From: Alphaproteobacteria bacterium
GTDB taxonomy: Bacteria; Pseudomonadota; Alphaproteobacteria; UBA11222
Reading direction: 5' to 3'
NCBI GenBank assembly: GCA_009693835.1
Contig: SHWM01000014.1
Span: forward strand, 1-44,536
Length of the DNA: 44,536 nt
The notes below the pieces were generated by a model. It had not been told where the DNA came from. It made no database searches and worked only from the letters and a program-made list of their open reading frames with translations. Made by a program: the position numbers and the translations under genes. Of this stretch, positions 1 through 8,743 are shown piece by piece; positions within the stretch are counted from its first letter, which is position 1; each line of letters begins with the position of its first letter.

Positions 1-1136
1 AGCAGGGCCTCGGCGGCGGCAAGGAAATCCGGCTCGGTCAGAGCCGGGGTGACCGGGCCAACGGCCACCTCCCACCATAGCCGCACGCCGGAAAATCGGT
101 TCAGATTGGCGCGCGCCATGTCCCAGAAGGCCGCGCCGCCCCCTACCCCCAGGGCCTTGAGGCGGGGCTCCGCCGCCGCAAAGGGCATGGCGTGCAGGAT
201 ACGTTCATTCACCTGGCCCAGATCATTGGGATCGAATTTGACGCTGGCGCGGCCGATATGGGTGATATCGAACCCCGCCACCAGTTCCTCCATGTTCTGG
301 CGCGGCTCCACCGGATCGGAAGTGCCAAGGCGCGCCAGAAGGCTGTTCAGCGCCATCGGTTCCAGACCCTCCTCGCGCAGACTTTCGACCCCCAGCGAAC
401 CCAGCCGTTTCGAGAGGCCCTCGCCGCCCGCGCCCGTCAGCATCGGAAAATGCCCGAATACAGGTACCGTTCCCCCCATCGCCCTGAACAGTTGAATCTG
501 CACGGCTGTATTGGTCAGATGGTCCTCGCCGCGAATGACGTGAGAGATCGCCAGGTCCATGTCATCGCAAATGCTGGGCAGGGTATAAAGCGGCTGCCCG
601 CCGGCGCGCAGCAGCACCGGGTCCGACAGATTCTGCGTATTGATCGCCACATCGCCATGCACCAGATCGCGCCAGGCGACGGTTTCGTGGCTCAGCAGAA
701 ACCGCCAGTGCGGGGCAACCCCCTGATCCTGAAACGCCTGCTTTTGCGCATCGGTGAGTTTCAGCGCCGCGCGATCATAGACAGGGGGTTTGCCACGCCC
801 GAGTTGCACCTTGCGTTTCAGCTCAAGCTCCTCCGTTGTTTCATAGCAGGGATAGAGCAGCCCGCGCGTGTTGAGATCCTGTGCCGCTTGCGCATAGCGG
901 GTCATGCGTTCCGACTGGCGCAGGAACGCATCATGCGGCATGCCCAGCCATGCGAGATCAGCCAGGATGCCATCTTCAAATTCTTTGGTCGAACGCTCGC
1001 GGTCCGTATCATCAATGCGCAGGACAAATTTGCCGCCATGCGCCCGCGCAAACAGATAGTTCACCAGCGCCGTGCGGATATTGCCGACATGCAAGCGCCC
1101 CGTCGGGCTGGGCGCAAAGCGGACCGTTACCGTCAT
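1..1136 (-). CDS. gltX: Glutamate--tRNA ligase (3' end cut by window edge)
   Basis: Class I aminoacyl-tRNA synthetase that charges tRNA with glutamate in the cytoplasm. Reading the minus strand from the ATG at 1136 gives an open frame to the left edge of the window, so about 378 N-terminal residues are visible and the anticodon-binding C-terminus is missing. The HIGH-type signature is seen as FAPSPTGRLHVGN close to the N-terminus, followed by LRIDDTDRERS. The KMSKS loop is seen as GEGLSKRLGS (around 401-424). Alphaproteobacteria often carry two GluRS copies; the GLSKR loop and short N-terminus suggest the second type, but this is inference. A weak ribosome site precedes the ATG. The gene follows purEK on the same strand with a gap of about 60 bp. 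Confidence 0.93.
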   Translation of the reverse strand, partial: MTVTVRFAPSPTGRLHVGNIRTALVNYLFARAHGGKFVLRIDDTDRERSTKEFEDGILADLAWLGMPHDAFLRQSERMTRYAQAAQDLNTRGLLYPCYETTEELELKRKVQLGRGKPPVYDRAALKLTDAQKQAFQDQGVAPHWRFLLSHETVAWRDLVHGDVAINTQNLSDPVLLRAGGQPLYTLPSICDDMDLAISHVIRGEDHLTNTAVQIQLFRAMGGTVPVFGHFPMLTGAGGEGLSKRLGSLGVESLREEGLEPMALNSLLARLGTSDPVEPRQNMEELVAGFDITHIGRASVKFDPNDLGQVNERILHAMPFAAAEPRLKALGVGGGAAFWDMARANLNRFSGVRLWWEVAVGPVTPALTEPDFLAAAEAL

Positions 1137-1198
1137 GACTTATATCCCGGATATTCCGGATTAATTCTGCTTTCAGGCGGAATGCGCATCATGTTCTT

Positions 1199-2281
1199 TT
1201 ACCTGACCAGAGTTCCGGATTTGTCAAACAGGCGTGTCACATGCCCCATTTTGCGTCCCGGGCGGGGCGCATCCTTGCCATAAAGATGCAGGCACAGTCC
1301 GGGTTCAACCGCCAGCGCAGACCACTGCATCACATCCGCACTGATCAGGTTCTGCATTTCCGCATTGCTGTGGCGCGCCGTATCGCCCAGCGGCCAGCCG
1401 CAGATGGCCCGGATATGCTGTTCAAACTGGCTGATGGCGCAGGCATCGAGCGTCCAATGACCGGAATTATGCACGCGCGGCGCAAATTCATTCACCGCCA
1501 GCCGCCCGTCCTTTAACACAAAAAATTCAACCCCGATCACGCCCGTATAATCCATTTCGGTCAGGATGCGCGATGTCAGCGCTGCTGCCTCGCGGGCGAT
1601 GGCGTCCGGGATCTGGGCTGGTACGCGGCTAATTGCCAGAATACCATCTTTATGAAGATTTTCCGGCGGGTCGTAACTGGCGATCGACCCATCTATTCCA
1701 CGGGCGGCGATGACGGAAATTTCCCTCTCGAAATCCACAAAGCCTTCCAGAATGGAAGGCGATGCGCCCACCCTTTCCCATGCACCCGGCACGTCTAACA
1801 CGGTGCGAAGCATGGACTGACCCCGTCCGTCATAACCCAGCCGGCGGGTTTTTAGAATGGCCGGCAGCCCGATCCGCGCCACCGCCTGCGTCAGCGCGGC
1901 TGCATCATCGACAGAAGCGAAAGGCGCGGTGACAATGCCAAGACCTGCGAGAAAATTTTTCTCGGTCAGCCGGTCCTGAGAAATGCGGAGCGCCTCGACG
2001 CCGGGGCGCACCGCAACCCTGGCCGCAATTTCCGCCACGCAGTCCACCGGCACATTCTCAAATTCATAGGTGGCCACATCCACGGCGGCCGCGAAACGCG
2101 CGCGCGCGGCGGCATCATCATATTCGGCCAAAGTAATGCTATCACAGACATGGCTGCCGGGATTATCACCGGGCGGACAGAATATATGCGATTTCAGTCC
2201 GAGCCGGGCCGCCGCCAGCGCCAGCATGCGGCCAAGCTGACCGCCGCCAAGAATACCAATGGTGCTGCCGGGCGCAAGCAC
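1199..2281 (-). CDS. purK: 5-(carboxyamino)imidazole ribonucleotide synthase PurK
   Basis: ATP-grasp enzyme of purine synthesis: converts AIR, ATP and bicarbonate to N5-CAIR. The 360-residue protein opens with the nucleotide-binding segment TIGILGGGQLGRMLALAA and continues with the family blocks ATYEFENVPVD and ILKTRRLGYDGRGQ. The C-terminal VNEFAPRVHNSGHWTLDA block is the conserved ATP-grasp and substrate region. Length is normal for PurK. It lies 5 bp downstream of purE on the same strand, the usual purEK operon, so both are probably translated from one message. Nothing looks broken. Confidence 0.97.
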   Translation of the reverse strand: MLAPGSTIGILGGGQLGRMLALAAARLGLKSHIFCPPGDNPGSHVCDSITLAEYDDAAARARFAAAVDVATYEFENVPVDCVAEIAARVAVRPGVEALRISQDRLTEKNFLAGLGIVTAPFASVDDAAALTQAVARIGLPAILKTRRLGYDGRGQSMLRTVLDVPGAWERVGASPSILEGFVDFEREISVIAARGIDGSIASYDPPENLHKDGILAISRVPAQIPDAIAREAAALTSRILTEMDYTGVIGVEFFVLKDGRLAVNEFAPRVHNSGHWTLDACAISQFEQHIRAICGWPLGDTARHSNAEMQNLISADVMQWSALAVEPGLCLHLYGKDAPRPGRKMGHVTRLFDKSGTLVR

Positions 2282-2286
2282 CAGAC

Positions 2287-2784
2287 TCAGGCCTTGTCAG
2301 CGGGCTGAACGGCCACGGACCTGGTCTGTTTGTCGCGCCAGGCGTCCAGCCTTTTGGCCAGCGCCATATCATTCAGCGCCAGAACGGCCGCGCCAAGCAG
2401 CGCCGCATTGACAGCGCCGGCCTCACCAATCGCCAAGGTGCCAACAGGAATGCCCGGCGGCATCTGCACAATGGACAAAAGACTGTCCTGTCCTTTCAGA
2501 ATTTTGCTTTCTATTGGCACGCCAAACACCGGAAGAGACGTCAGTGCAGCGGTCATGCCGGGCAGATGCGCAGCACCCCCCGCGCCCGCAATGATCAGCT
2601 TCAGCCCCTTGTCCCGCGCGCCCCTGGCGTAAGCATAAAGGCGGTCGGGCGTGCGGTGGGCGGAAATGATCCGGCTCTCAAAGGGCACCTTTAGCGTTGT
2701 GAGCGTTTCCGCCGCATGGCGCATCGTCGGCCAGTCCGACTGGCTGCCCATGATTATCCCGATCAGTGCCTTGCCTCTAGCCAT
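2287..2784 (-). CDS. purE: 5-(carboxyamino)imidazole ribonucleotide mutase PurE
   Basis: Class I PurE converts N5-CAIR to CAIR, the step after PurK. The 165-residue protein has the family signatures [10 protein letters not shown] at the N-terminus, SAHRTPDR in the active-site loop and [13 protein letters not shown] in the CO2-transfer site, all intact. The ATG at 2784 is preceded by a GGGAG ribosome site. The roughly 15 C-terminal residues after the last helix are a short basic/acidic tail, variable in this family. It is first in a purE-purK operon, divergent from the diguanylate cyclase across a 344-bp gap. Confidence 0.97.
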   Translation of the reverse strand: MARGKALIGIIMGSQSDWPTMRHAAETLTTLKVPFESRIISAHRTPDRLYAYARGARDKGLKLIIAGAGGAAHLPGMTAALTSLPVFGVPIESKILKGQDSLLSIVQMPPGIPVGTLAIGEAGAVNAALLGAAVLALNDMALAKRLDAWRDKQTRSVAVQPADKA

Positions 2785-3128
2785 TGCTGGCGCTCCCTGA
2801 TGCCGCCTACGCTATATACTATTACGGCGCTATTAATCCGGCACCATAAAGCCGCAGCCTGAATTTTGAAAGAAGACGTAAAAAGAAGACGTAAATTTGT
2901 CCACCCGCGCCCTGGCCGCCGCCGCCTGGCTGTCTTGTCCTGGCCGATGGCGTAATGGACCTTATAATTGCGCACTCCGTCATTCCGGTGATATTTTCAC
3001 AGTCTGCCGCCCCAGTAATTGGCGTTTATCTACGGATCGTTAACACACTTTCGATAATGTTTCGTTTACACTCGCCTCTTACTCACACCCTGGCACAGGA
3101 CGCCGCCTCCCGCCACGAAGATGCATAA
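2785..3128. other. Divergent intergenic region purE / diguanylate cyclase
   Basis: 344 bp without a convincing gene. It must hold the purE promoter (minus strand; an AT-rich TATATA-containing stretch lies near 2811-2823) and the cyclase promoter (plus strand; AT-rich around 3035-3070). I could not pair clear -35 and -10 boxes for either. It contains a perfect tandem 12-bp repeat (2871-2895). A 70-codon minus-strand reading frame across 2763-2975 overlaps purE and looks like chance. Confidence 0.6.
2871..2895. repeat. Tandem 12-bp repeat AGAAGACGTAAA
   Basis: AGAAGACGTAAA occurs twice (2871-2882 and 2884-2895, period 13). The 11-mer GAAGACGTAAA occurs again at about 13017-13027. Role unknown; possibly chance in an AT-rich gap. 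Confidence 0.5.
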
Positions 3129-3851
3129 ATGAAAATCACCGACTCCAAAGCAACCACGGGGGTGCGCGCCACAAGGGCCGTGACGCCAGGTAAGGCCCCG
3201 CCCGGACAGGCCGCGCCTGTGGCCGCCACGAAAGATTCCGCCAGCATCATGGGCATACCGGAAGCGGAATTCACCCCCAAGGTGCGTGAAGCGATCATGA
3301 ACCTGATGCAGGAGGTCGACAAGTTCCGGCAGGAGCTGGAACGCGCCACCAGACGCATTGATCATCTGGAGAAACTGGTCGAGAACGATACCCTGACGCG
3401 TTTATTGAACAGGCGCGGCTTCGTGCGGGAAATGACTCGGATAAAGGGCTTTGTAGACCGCTATGAAACGCCCGCGGCGCTGGTGTTTTTCGATCTCAAT
3501 AATTTCAAGCCCGTCAATGACAGATTTGGCCATGCCGCCGGGGATCAGGTATTGCAGCGGGTCGCGGACGTGCTGACTGAAAACACCCGCAATTCCGATG
3601 TGGTCGGACGGCTGGGAGGCGATGAATTTGGCGTGATACTGGTCAATAACCGGGCTGACGCCGCCACCCAGAAGGCCCAAAAGCTGGCCGAGGCCATCGG
3701 CGCCCTGCGCTTTCAGTCAGACGGCGAAGAATATGGCGTTTCAGCCTCGCACGGCATCTATATGTTTGGACCCGGAGATGACCCCGCGATGGCGCTGGCC
3801 AAGGCTGATGAGGCCATGTATGCGTCCAAGCGCCAACGCATCAAGTCCTAG
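3129..3851 (+). CDS. Diguanylate cyclase (GGDEF domain, no sensor domain)
   Basis: Makes cyclic di-GMP from two GTP. The 240-residue protein has a low-complexity Ala/Pro/Thr N-terminus (about residues 1-40), a charged helical, probably coiled-coil, segment (about 50-85) and then a complete GGDEF domain. The active-site motif is GGDEF at residues 163-167. An RxxD inhibitory I-site (RNSD, residues 154-157) sits exactly five residues before it, so feedback inhibition by product is expected. There is no signal peptide, membrane segment or recognised sensor domain; dimerisation by the helix is the likely control point. The stop codon TAG is the first three bases of the palindromic repeat that follows. 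Confidence 0.93.
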   Translation: MKITDSKATTGVRATRAVTPGKAPPGQAAPVAATKDSASIMGIPEAEFTPKVREAIMNLMQEVDKFRQELERATRRIDHLEKLVENDTLTRLLNRRGFVREMTRIKGFVDRYETPAALVFFDLNNFKPVNDRFGHAAGDQVLQRVADVLTENTRNSDVVGRLGGDEFGVILVNNRADAATQKAQKLAEAIGALRFQSDGEEYGVSASHGIYMFGPGDDPAMALAKADEAMYASKRQRIKS

Positions 3852-3908
3852 AGCAGTATGCGGTCATCTGGAAATCTGGACGATTCCAGATGACCGCATA
3901 CTGCTCTA
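3849..3908. repeat. Perfect 25-bp-arm palindromic intergenic element, copy 1
   Basis: Two perfect 25-bp inverted arms (3849-3873 and 3884-3908) separated by a 10-bp loop. The outer ends read TAGAGCAG and CTGCTCTA. No T-tract follows, so it is not a textbook intrinsic terminator, although the RNA hairpin would be very stable. The outer TAG is the stop codon of the diguanylate cyclase gene. A diverged copy lies at 14512-14568. Long AGAGCA...TGCTCT palindromes are a known type of dispersed repeat in alphaproteobacterial genomes. Confidence 0.92.
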
Positions 3909-3991
3909 ATGCTCTGTTTGCGCCCGCACTGAGCCTGGCCGTATATATTTGGCACCAACATTTAATTCCGGATACTGGATATGTTTTTATA

Positions 3992-4372
3992 ATGCCTGAA
4001 ACGACTGGCCCCGCCTATCTGCGGTTTCCCGGCGCACCGCCTGCGGGCACACCGTTATGCCGTCTTGACGCCCTGCCCGAGTCCGGCGCCAGGGGGTTTC
4101 TGTTCGGCGAAGATGTCAATCGCTTCGATATGTTCGTGGTGTGGCGCGGCGGAAAATTGCATGCCTATGTCAACGACTGCCCGCATGCGCATACGCCGCT
4201 GGATTACCTGCCGGACCGTTTTTTCAATCTTGAAAAATCTCATTTGCTGTGCGGCACGCATGGCGCGTTATTCCGTATCCAGGATGGGCACTGCATATCG
4301 GGGCCCTGCAAAGGCAGAAGCCTGACGCCCGTTCCGGTTCATCTTGAGAACGATATAATCTGCATTGGATGA
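3992..4372 (+). CDS. Rieske [2Fe-2S] ferredoxin-like protein
   Basis: Small soluble Rieske-fold electron carrier or oxygenase-associated ferredoxin. From the ATG at 3992 it has 126 residues, with the cluster ligands in the CxH...CxxH pattern: C63 and H65 (DCPHAH), C87 and H90 (CGTHGALF). This is the usual arrangement with a 21-residue gap between the pairs. The reading frame can be extended upstream to 3890, but that start lies inside the palindromic repeat, so 3992 is preferred. There is no membrane anchor and no oxygenase subunit nearby, so the redox partner is unknown. It is followed by the PhoX-type gene. Confidence 0.85.
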   Translation: MPETTGPAYLRFPGAPPAGTPLCRLDALPESGARGFLFGEDVNRFDMFVVWRGGKLHAYVNDCPHAHTPLDYLPDRFFNLEKSHLLCGTHGALFRIQDGHCISGPCKGRSLTPVPVHLENDIICIG

Positions 4373-4387
4373 TTAATTGTTTGTTAA

Positions 4388-4405
4388 CTGTAATCAAAGA
4401 GTAAT
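4388..4405 (+). promoter_or_regulatory. Possible Pho box upstream of phoX-like gene
   Basis: Two 7-mers, CTGTAAT (4388-4394) and GAGTAAT (4399-4405), repeat with an 11-bp period 40 bp before the phoX start codon. The PhoB consensus is CTGTCAT direct repeats with the same period. The first half matches 6 of 7 positions and the second only 4 of 7, so this is a weak candidate supported mainly by its position before a phosphatase gene. Confidence 0.35.
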
Positions 4406-4444
4406 ACCGCTCCCGTAAAAAGCTTAAAAAAATGGGAGAGGAAA

Positions 4445-4939
4445 ATGAACAACGTACAGGAAGATACAAATCTTGGTCAGTTGATAGCTTACCCTTCCAC
4501 CCGCCGCACGTTTATCGGCGGACTTGGCGCGGCCACCGCCGTTAGCGGCACCTTTGGCCTGCCATGGCCTGTTGCAAGAGCGCAGCAGGCATCCGTGCCC
4601 TCCAAAGGGCCATCCAGTCTGGTCTTTGAAGAACTGCCGCATGTTCTGGACGAGACCTTTCACGTCCCCGCCGCCTATGCGCAACAGATTGTGATCCGCT
4701 GGGGTGACCCCGTCTATCCGGATGCGCCAGCCTTTGACCCGATGCGCCAGACCGCCGCCGCGCAGGAACGCCAGTTTGGCTTTAATAATGACTTTATGGC
4801 CTTCATGCCGCTTCCGCCGCAATCAAAAAGATCCAATCATGGCCTGCTCTGCGTCAATCATGAATTCACCACTTCCCGCATGATGTTTCCGGGTCTGGGC
4901 GCATCCGTCCAGACGCGCATCGATGGCGCTGCCGGGTAA
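4445..4939 (+). CDS. PhoX-type alkaline phosphatase, N-terminal fragment (frameshifted)
   Basis: First part of a PhoX/DUF839-family protein, a periplasmic Ca/Fe-dependent phosphatase that releases phosphate from phosphomonoesters. Residues 19-45 are a Tat signal: twin arginines in TRRTFIGG followed by a hydrophobic Ala/Gly-rich stretch ending near ARAQQ. The fragment continues through the conserved [10 protein letters not shown] and LLCVNHEF blocks and MMFPG, then stops at TAA 4937-4939. The remainder continues in another frame at 4951. GGGAGAGG just before ATG 4445 is a strong ribosome site. As it stands the product would lack nearly all of the catalytic domain. Confidence 0.85.
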   Translation: MNNVQEDTNLGQLIAYPSTRRTFIGGLGAATAVSGTFGLPWPVARAQQASVPSKGPSSLVFEELPHVLDETFHVPAAYAQQIVIRWGDPVYPDAPAFDPMRQTAAAQERQFGFNNDFMAFMPLPPQSKRSNHGLLCVNHEFTTSRMMFPGLGASVQTRIDGAAG

Positions 4940-4950
4940 CGGAGCCGGCC

Positions 4951-6414
4951 TTGCCGGGTCAGGCGCCTGAGTTAAGCCGCGAACAGGTAGAGATAGAAAT
5001 GTCGGCGCATGGGCATTCGATAGTGGAGGTAAAATTAGTGAACGGCGCCTGGAAAGCGATTGCTGACAGCCCGTTCAACCGCCGCATCAGCAGCCTGTCG
5101 ACGCCCATGCGGGTGTCCGGCCCTGCGGCTGGGCATGCACGGCTGAAAACCTCCGGCGATCCGGATGGGATAAAAGTAATTGGTACACTGAATAATTGCG
5201 CAGGTGGCGTCACGCCGTGGAATACGGTGCTGATTGCCGAGGAAAATTTCAACCACTATTTTTCAGGCGATCCGGCGCAAACCGCCGAGGCCAGCAATCA
5301 CGCACAGTATGGCGTGGCGCCAGACAAGACCCGGTTCCAGTGGGCGCGGTTCCATGACCGCTTCAATGTGGAAAAGGAACCCAATGAGCCAAACCGCTTT
5401 GGCTGGATTGTTGAACTTGATCCCTATAATCCCAAATCAGATCCCGTGAAGCGCACCGCGCTCGGCCGGTTCAAGCATGAAGCGGCCACCGTAACGATAG
5501 CGCCGGATGGGCGCATCCTGGTTTATAGCGGTGACGATGAACGGTTTCAGCACATCTATCGTTATGTCAGCACTGGACGGTTTGATGCAGAGAACCGCGA
5601 GGCCAATCTGGGGCTTCTGGATGATGGCATATTGTCCGCCGCAAGATTCGAGGCCGACGGCCGCCTGATCTGGCTGCCGCTTGTCTGGGGCCAGGGGCCC
5701 CTCACTGCGGAAAACGGCTTTCATAGCCAGGCGGATATTTTAATCGAAGCCCGCAGCGCTGCAGCACTGCTTGGCGCGACTCCGATGGACCGTCCCGAAG
5801 ATATCGAGACCAACCCGGTGAATGGCCGCGTCTATGTGGTGCTGACCAACAATGATAAGCGTGAAGACGCGCAAATCGACGCCGCAAATCCGCGCGCCAG
5901 AAACGCATTTGGGCACATTCTGGAACTGACGCCGCCCGGTGCGCGCGGACCGAAGGCGGATCATGCGGCGGATGAATTCCGGTGGGGCGTTTTTCTTCTG
6001 GCGGGCGACCCGGCGGATGCGGGGTCCGGCGCACGCTATCATCCGCAAACCAGTAAGGACGGATGGCTGACCACACCGGACAATATTGCCTTTGATGGCC
6101 AGGGGCGGATGTGGATCGCCACCGACGGCGCGAATGAGAATGGCTTTGCCGATGGGATATGGGCGTCCGATGTGGACGGGCCGGGACGCGCACTGACCCG
6201 GCATTTTCTTAACGTCCCGCGCGGCGCCGAAATGTGCGGCCCCTGTTTCACCCCCGATGACACGACGCTGTTCGTGGCCGTGCAACATCCCGGCCAGGAA
6301 CCAGGTTCGACGTTTGACGCCCCTTCAACACGCTGGCCGGATTTTGACGCGGCCCTGCCGCCGCGCCCCTCCATTGTCGCCATTACGTCGCGGGGTAAAG
6401 CCATCGGCGCATAA
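4951..6414 (+). CDS. PhoX-type alkaline phosphatase, C-terminal fragment (frameshifted)
   Basis: Catalytic remainder of the PhoX/DUF839 protein that starts at 4445. This frame opens before 4951 and has no convincing start of its own (first candidate is a TTG). It carries the family blocks [32 protein letters not shown] with the cysteine that ligates iron in characterised Pho[31 protein letters not shown] and [11 protein letters not shown]. Joining the two frames gives a protein of about 655 residues, a normal PhoX length. The break lies between about 4900 and 4951 and needs a -1-type shift (one base lost or two gained). Either this is a pseudogene or there is a sequence error. Confidence 0.87.
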   Translation: MPGQAPELSREQVEIEMSAHGHSIVEVKLVNGAWKAIADSPFNRRISSLSTPMRVSGPAAGHARLKTSGDPDGIKVIGTLNNCAGGVTPWNTVLIAEENFNHYFSGDPAQTAEASNHAQYGVAPDKTRFQWARFHDRFNVEKEPNEPNRFGWIVELDPYNPKSDPVKRTALGRFKHEAATVTIAPDGRILVYSGDDERFQHIYRYVSTGRFDAENREANLGLLDDGILSAARFEADGRLIWLPLVWGQGPLTAENGFHSQADILIEARSAAALLGATPMDRPEDIETNPVNGRVYVVLTNNDKREDAQIDAANPRARNAFGHILELTPPGARGPKADHAADEFRWGVFLLAGDPADAGSGARYHPQTSKDGWLTTPDNIAFDGQGRMWIATDGANENGFADGIWASDVDGPGRALTRHFLNVPRGAEMCGPCFTPDDTTLFVAVQHPGQEPGSTFDAPSTRWPDFDAALPPRPSIVAITSRGKAIGA

Positions 6415-6474
6415 TTATTCAGGGCAACCTGCAGTCCAGTTGATTGTTTGGCGCGCCTGCGTCATGGTGCGCCG

Positions 6475-7743
6475 ATGAGCCAGAAGTTGTCCAGAAACGC
6501 CCCCTTGGGTGAAGAGCCGCGGCCGCGCATATTTTATGGCTGGCGGGTGGTTGCGTCCGTATTTGTCATCATGACCTTTTCGTCGGGTCTCGGCTTTTAC
6601 AATATATCTGTGATTCTGTCCGCGCTGACCCGCGAACAGGGTTTTTCGGTTAGCCTTGCGTCCGCGGCAACTGCCGTTTTTTTTGTCGTCAGCGGCTTTG
6701 CGGGGCTCAGTATCTCCAAGCTGATCGTGCGTTATGACATCCGCTACACCATCATAGGCGGCGCTGCGCTGGCCGGTATTTCGATGATGGCGATCTCCTA
6801 CTGCACGCAGATCTGGCAGGTTTTTGTGGTCTATGCGGTATTTGGCATAGGCTTTTCCGGCAGCAATATGGTGCCCTGCGCTACCCTAATCACACGCTGG
6901 TTCGAACGCGGACGCGCCAAGGCCCTGTCCATCGCCTCAACCGGGCTTTCGTTTGGCGGCATGCTGCTGACGCCGATTTCCGCCAGCATGATTACGCATA
7001 ATGGGCTGGCGTCCGCCATGCCGTGGGTTTCGGGCCTGTATATGCTGGGCATCATCATCCCGGCGGCGTTTATGCTGAAGCCTGACCCTGCGCTGATGGG
7101 GCTGGGGCCTGACGGCGGACCGCTGCGTGTGCATATAGAGGGCAAACCAGCACCCCGCGCCGGGACGCCCTATGACGAAGCCATCCGTTCGCGCTTTTTC
7201 ATATTTTGCGTGGCCGCCTATTTACTGATCATGCTGGCGCAGGTCGGATCCATCGCCCACCATTTCAATCTGGTCACTACCAGGATCAGCCCCGCTGTTG
7301 CCGCCACCTCAATCGTCTTCCTGTCCGTCGCCAGCGCCGCCGGGCGTCTGGCGGGCGGGTGGTTCGCCAGCCGCTATTCCCTACACATGTTTGCAGTGCT
7401 GCTGATGATTGGCCAGGGGATATCCCAGTTTACTCTCGCAGGTGGCAATAGCGTACTGGCCCTATTGATCGGCAGCACGATCTTTGGGCTGACGGTGGGC
7501 AACATACTGATGCTGATGCCGCTGATTTTCGCCCAGGCGTTCGGCTTGCGTGATTACGCCCGCATCTATTCCCAGGGAAACATGATCTCGGCCTTTGGCA
7601 TGGCCGCAGGGCCATTGGCCGTGGGCCTGGTGCATGACTGGCTTGGGGGATATGGCGGCGCCTATGCATTTGTGGGCGCCACCTCCGTTCTGGGCGCCTG
7701 GCTGCTGTATAGGGCTGGACCAATACCCAAACCCAATGAATGA
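6475..7743 (+). CDS. MFS transporter
   Basis: Inner-membrane secondary carrier of the major facilitator superfamily, about 422 residues with 12 predicted hydrophobic segments. The N-terminal RIFYGWRVV block and the early GLGFYNISVI segment resemble the oxalate/formate and monocarboxylate-type MFS subgroup, but the substrate cannot be read from sequence. The ATG at 6475 is chosen over an upstream TTG (6448). The gene lies 60 bp after the phosphatase and its stop overlaps the start of the cation exporter by 8 bp, implying co-translation. Confidence 0.9.
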   Translation: MSQKLSRNAPLGEEPRPRIFYGWRVVASVFVIMTFSSGLGFYNISVILSALTREQGFSVSLASAATAVFFVVSGFAGLSISKLIVRYDIRYTIIGGAALAGISMMAISYCTQIWQVFVVYAVFGIGFSGSNMVPCATLITRWFERGRAKALSIASTGLSFGGMLLTPISASMITHNGLASAMPWVSGLYMLGIIIPAAFMLKPDPALMGLGPDGGPLRVHIEGKPAPRAGTPYDEAIRSRFFIFCVAAYLLIMLAQVGSIAHHFNLVTTRISPAVAATSIVFLSVASAAGRLAGGWFASRYSLHMFAVLLMIGQGISQFTLAGGNSVLALLIGSTIFGLTVGNILMLMPLIFAQAFGLRDYARIYSQGNMISAFGMAAGPLAVGLVHDWLGGYGGAYAFVGATSVLGAWLLYRAGPIPKPNE

Positions 7744-8647
7744 CGCGCGGCATAGGCATGAGCAGGACCGGAAGGAAGCAGCCGCGATAAGCGCTGGCAA
7801 TAATGAGCGGCGCGTTCTGCAGGCCATGGTTCTAACGGCTGGCTTCATGCTGGTCGAGGGGCTGGGGGGATTATGGTCCGGCTCACTGGCGCTGCTTGCG
7901 GATGCCGCGCATATGCTGACGGATGCCGCCGCGCTGTCGCTGGCATGGATGGCGTTCCGCGTGACCCGGCGGCCAGCCGACGCGCTGCGCTCCTACGGCT
8001 ATCACCGGTTTCAGGTGCTGTCAGCCTTTGTAAACAGCCTGGTGATGGCCGCGCTTGGGGCATGGATAGCGGTGGAGGCGATATTACGCATTGCCGAGCC
8101 GGTCCAAATTCTGGCTTGGCCGATGCTGGCGATCGCAGTTGTGGGCCTGGCGGTTAATCTGGGCAGTTTTGCGTTATTGCATTCAGGCGACCGGGAGAAT
8201 CTGAACATGCGCGGCGCAGCGCTGCATGTTCTGGGGGATATATTGGGTTCGCTGGCCGCCATCATGGCGGCAATTATCATTCTGTTGGGTGGATGGATGG
8301 TGGCCGATCCAGTGCTCTCGCTGCTGGGGGCGGGGATGATCATGCGCGCCGCCTGGGCTATATTACGCCGCTCCACACACATTTTGCTGGAGGGGGCGCC
8401 AGAGGATTTTGACCGCGACGCCCTGCGCCAGGATCTATTGCAGGCAGTCCCCGGCCTGAAGGATGTGCATCATATCCACGCGTGGACCCTGGGTGACGGC
8501 GATACACTGCTAACCCTGCATGCCGCGGCCGTTCCCGAACGGGACCCATCGGCGCTGCTGACAGAGATCAAGGCGCGCCTGATGCAAAGCCATGGCATAC
8601 GTCACGCCACCGTGCAGATCGAAAGCCGCGCCTGCCCGGACCTGTAG
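7736..8647 (+). CDS. Cation diffusion facilitator (zinc exporter, ZitB/CzcD type)
   Basis: Inner-membrane exporter that exchanges Zn2+ (and often Cd2+ or Co2+) for protons. It has 303 residues and about six membrane segments. The metal site appears as HMLTD in TM2 (H59, D63) and HVLGD in TM5, the HxxxD/HxxxD arrangement of zinc-selective CDF proteins. A His-containing soluble C-terminal domain (GLKDVHHIHAWTL, then HATVQIE) is the cytoplasmic ferredoxin-like domain. A longer frame opens at 7595, but ATG 7736 overlapping the MFS stop is the better start. Confidence 0.93.
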   Translation: MNDARHRHEQDRKEAAAISAGNNERRVLQAMVLTAGFMLVEGLGGLWSGSLALLADAAHMLTDAAALSLAWMAFRVTRRPADALRSYGYHRFQVLSAFVNSLVMAALGAWIAVEAILRIAEPVQILAWPMLAIAVVGLAVNLGSFALLHSGDRENLNMRGAALHVLGDILGSLAAIMAAIIILLGGWMVADPVLSLLGAGMIMRAAWAILRRSTHILLEGAPEDFDRDALRQDLLQAVPGLKDVHHIHAWTLGDGDTLLTLHAAAVPERDPSALLTEIKARLMQSHGIRHATVQIESRACPDL

Positions 8648-8743
8648 CAGGCCCTTAATCCTGCAGCTAACTTCATGGGTGCGCAATCCGGGCTTATGCG
8701 CTAAATTGACGCGACATAATAAATATTTCGAGGCGGGGTAAAC

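Noticed and set aside
192..1283. 363-codon plus-strand frame
   Set aside because: Lies antisense to gltX, which has clear HIGH and KMSKS-type motifs; its translation is low-complexity and shows no family signature.
2763..2975. 70-codon minus-strand frame upstream of purE
   Set aside because: Runs into purE in another frame, with no ribosome site and biased composition; treated as chance.
3849..3908. CRISPR-like repeat
   Set aside because: A single palindrome with no repeat-spacer array and no cas genes in the window.
3890..3991. N-terminal extension of the Rieske protein
   Set aside because: The extended start lies inside the palindromic repeat; ATG 3992 gives a normal-length protein.
4408..4440. 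CTCCC/GGGAG hairpin covering the phoX ribosome site as a riboswitch or thermosensor
   Set aside because: The stem is only five pairs with a 19-base AT-rich loop; too weak to claim.
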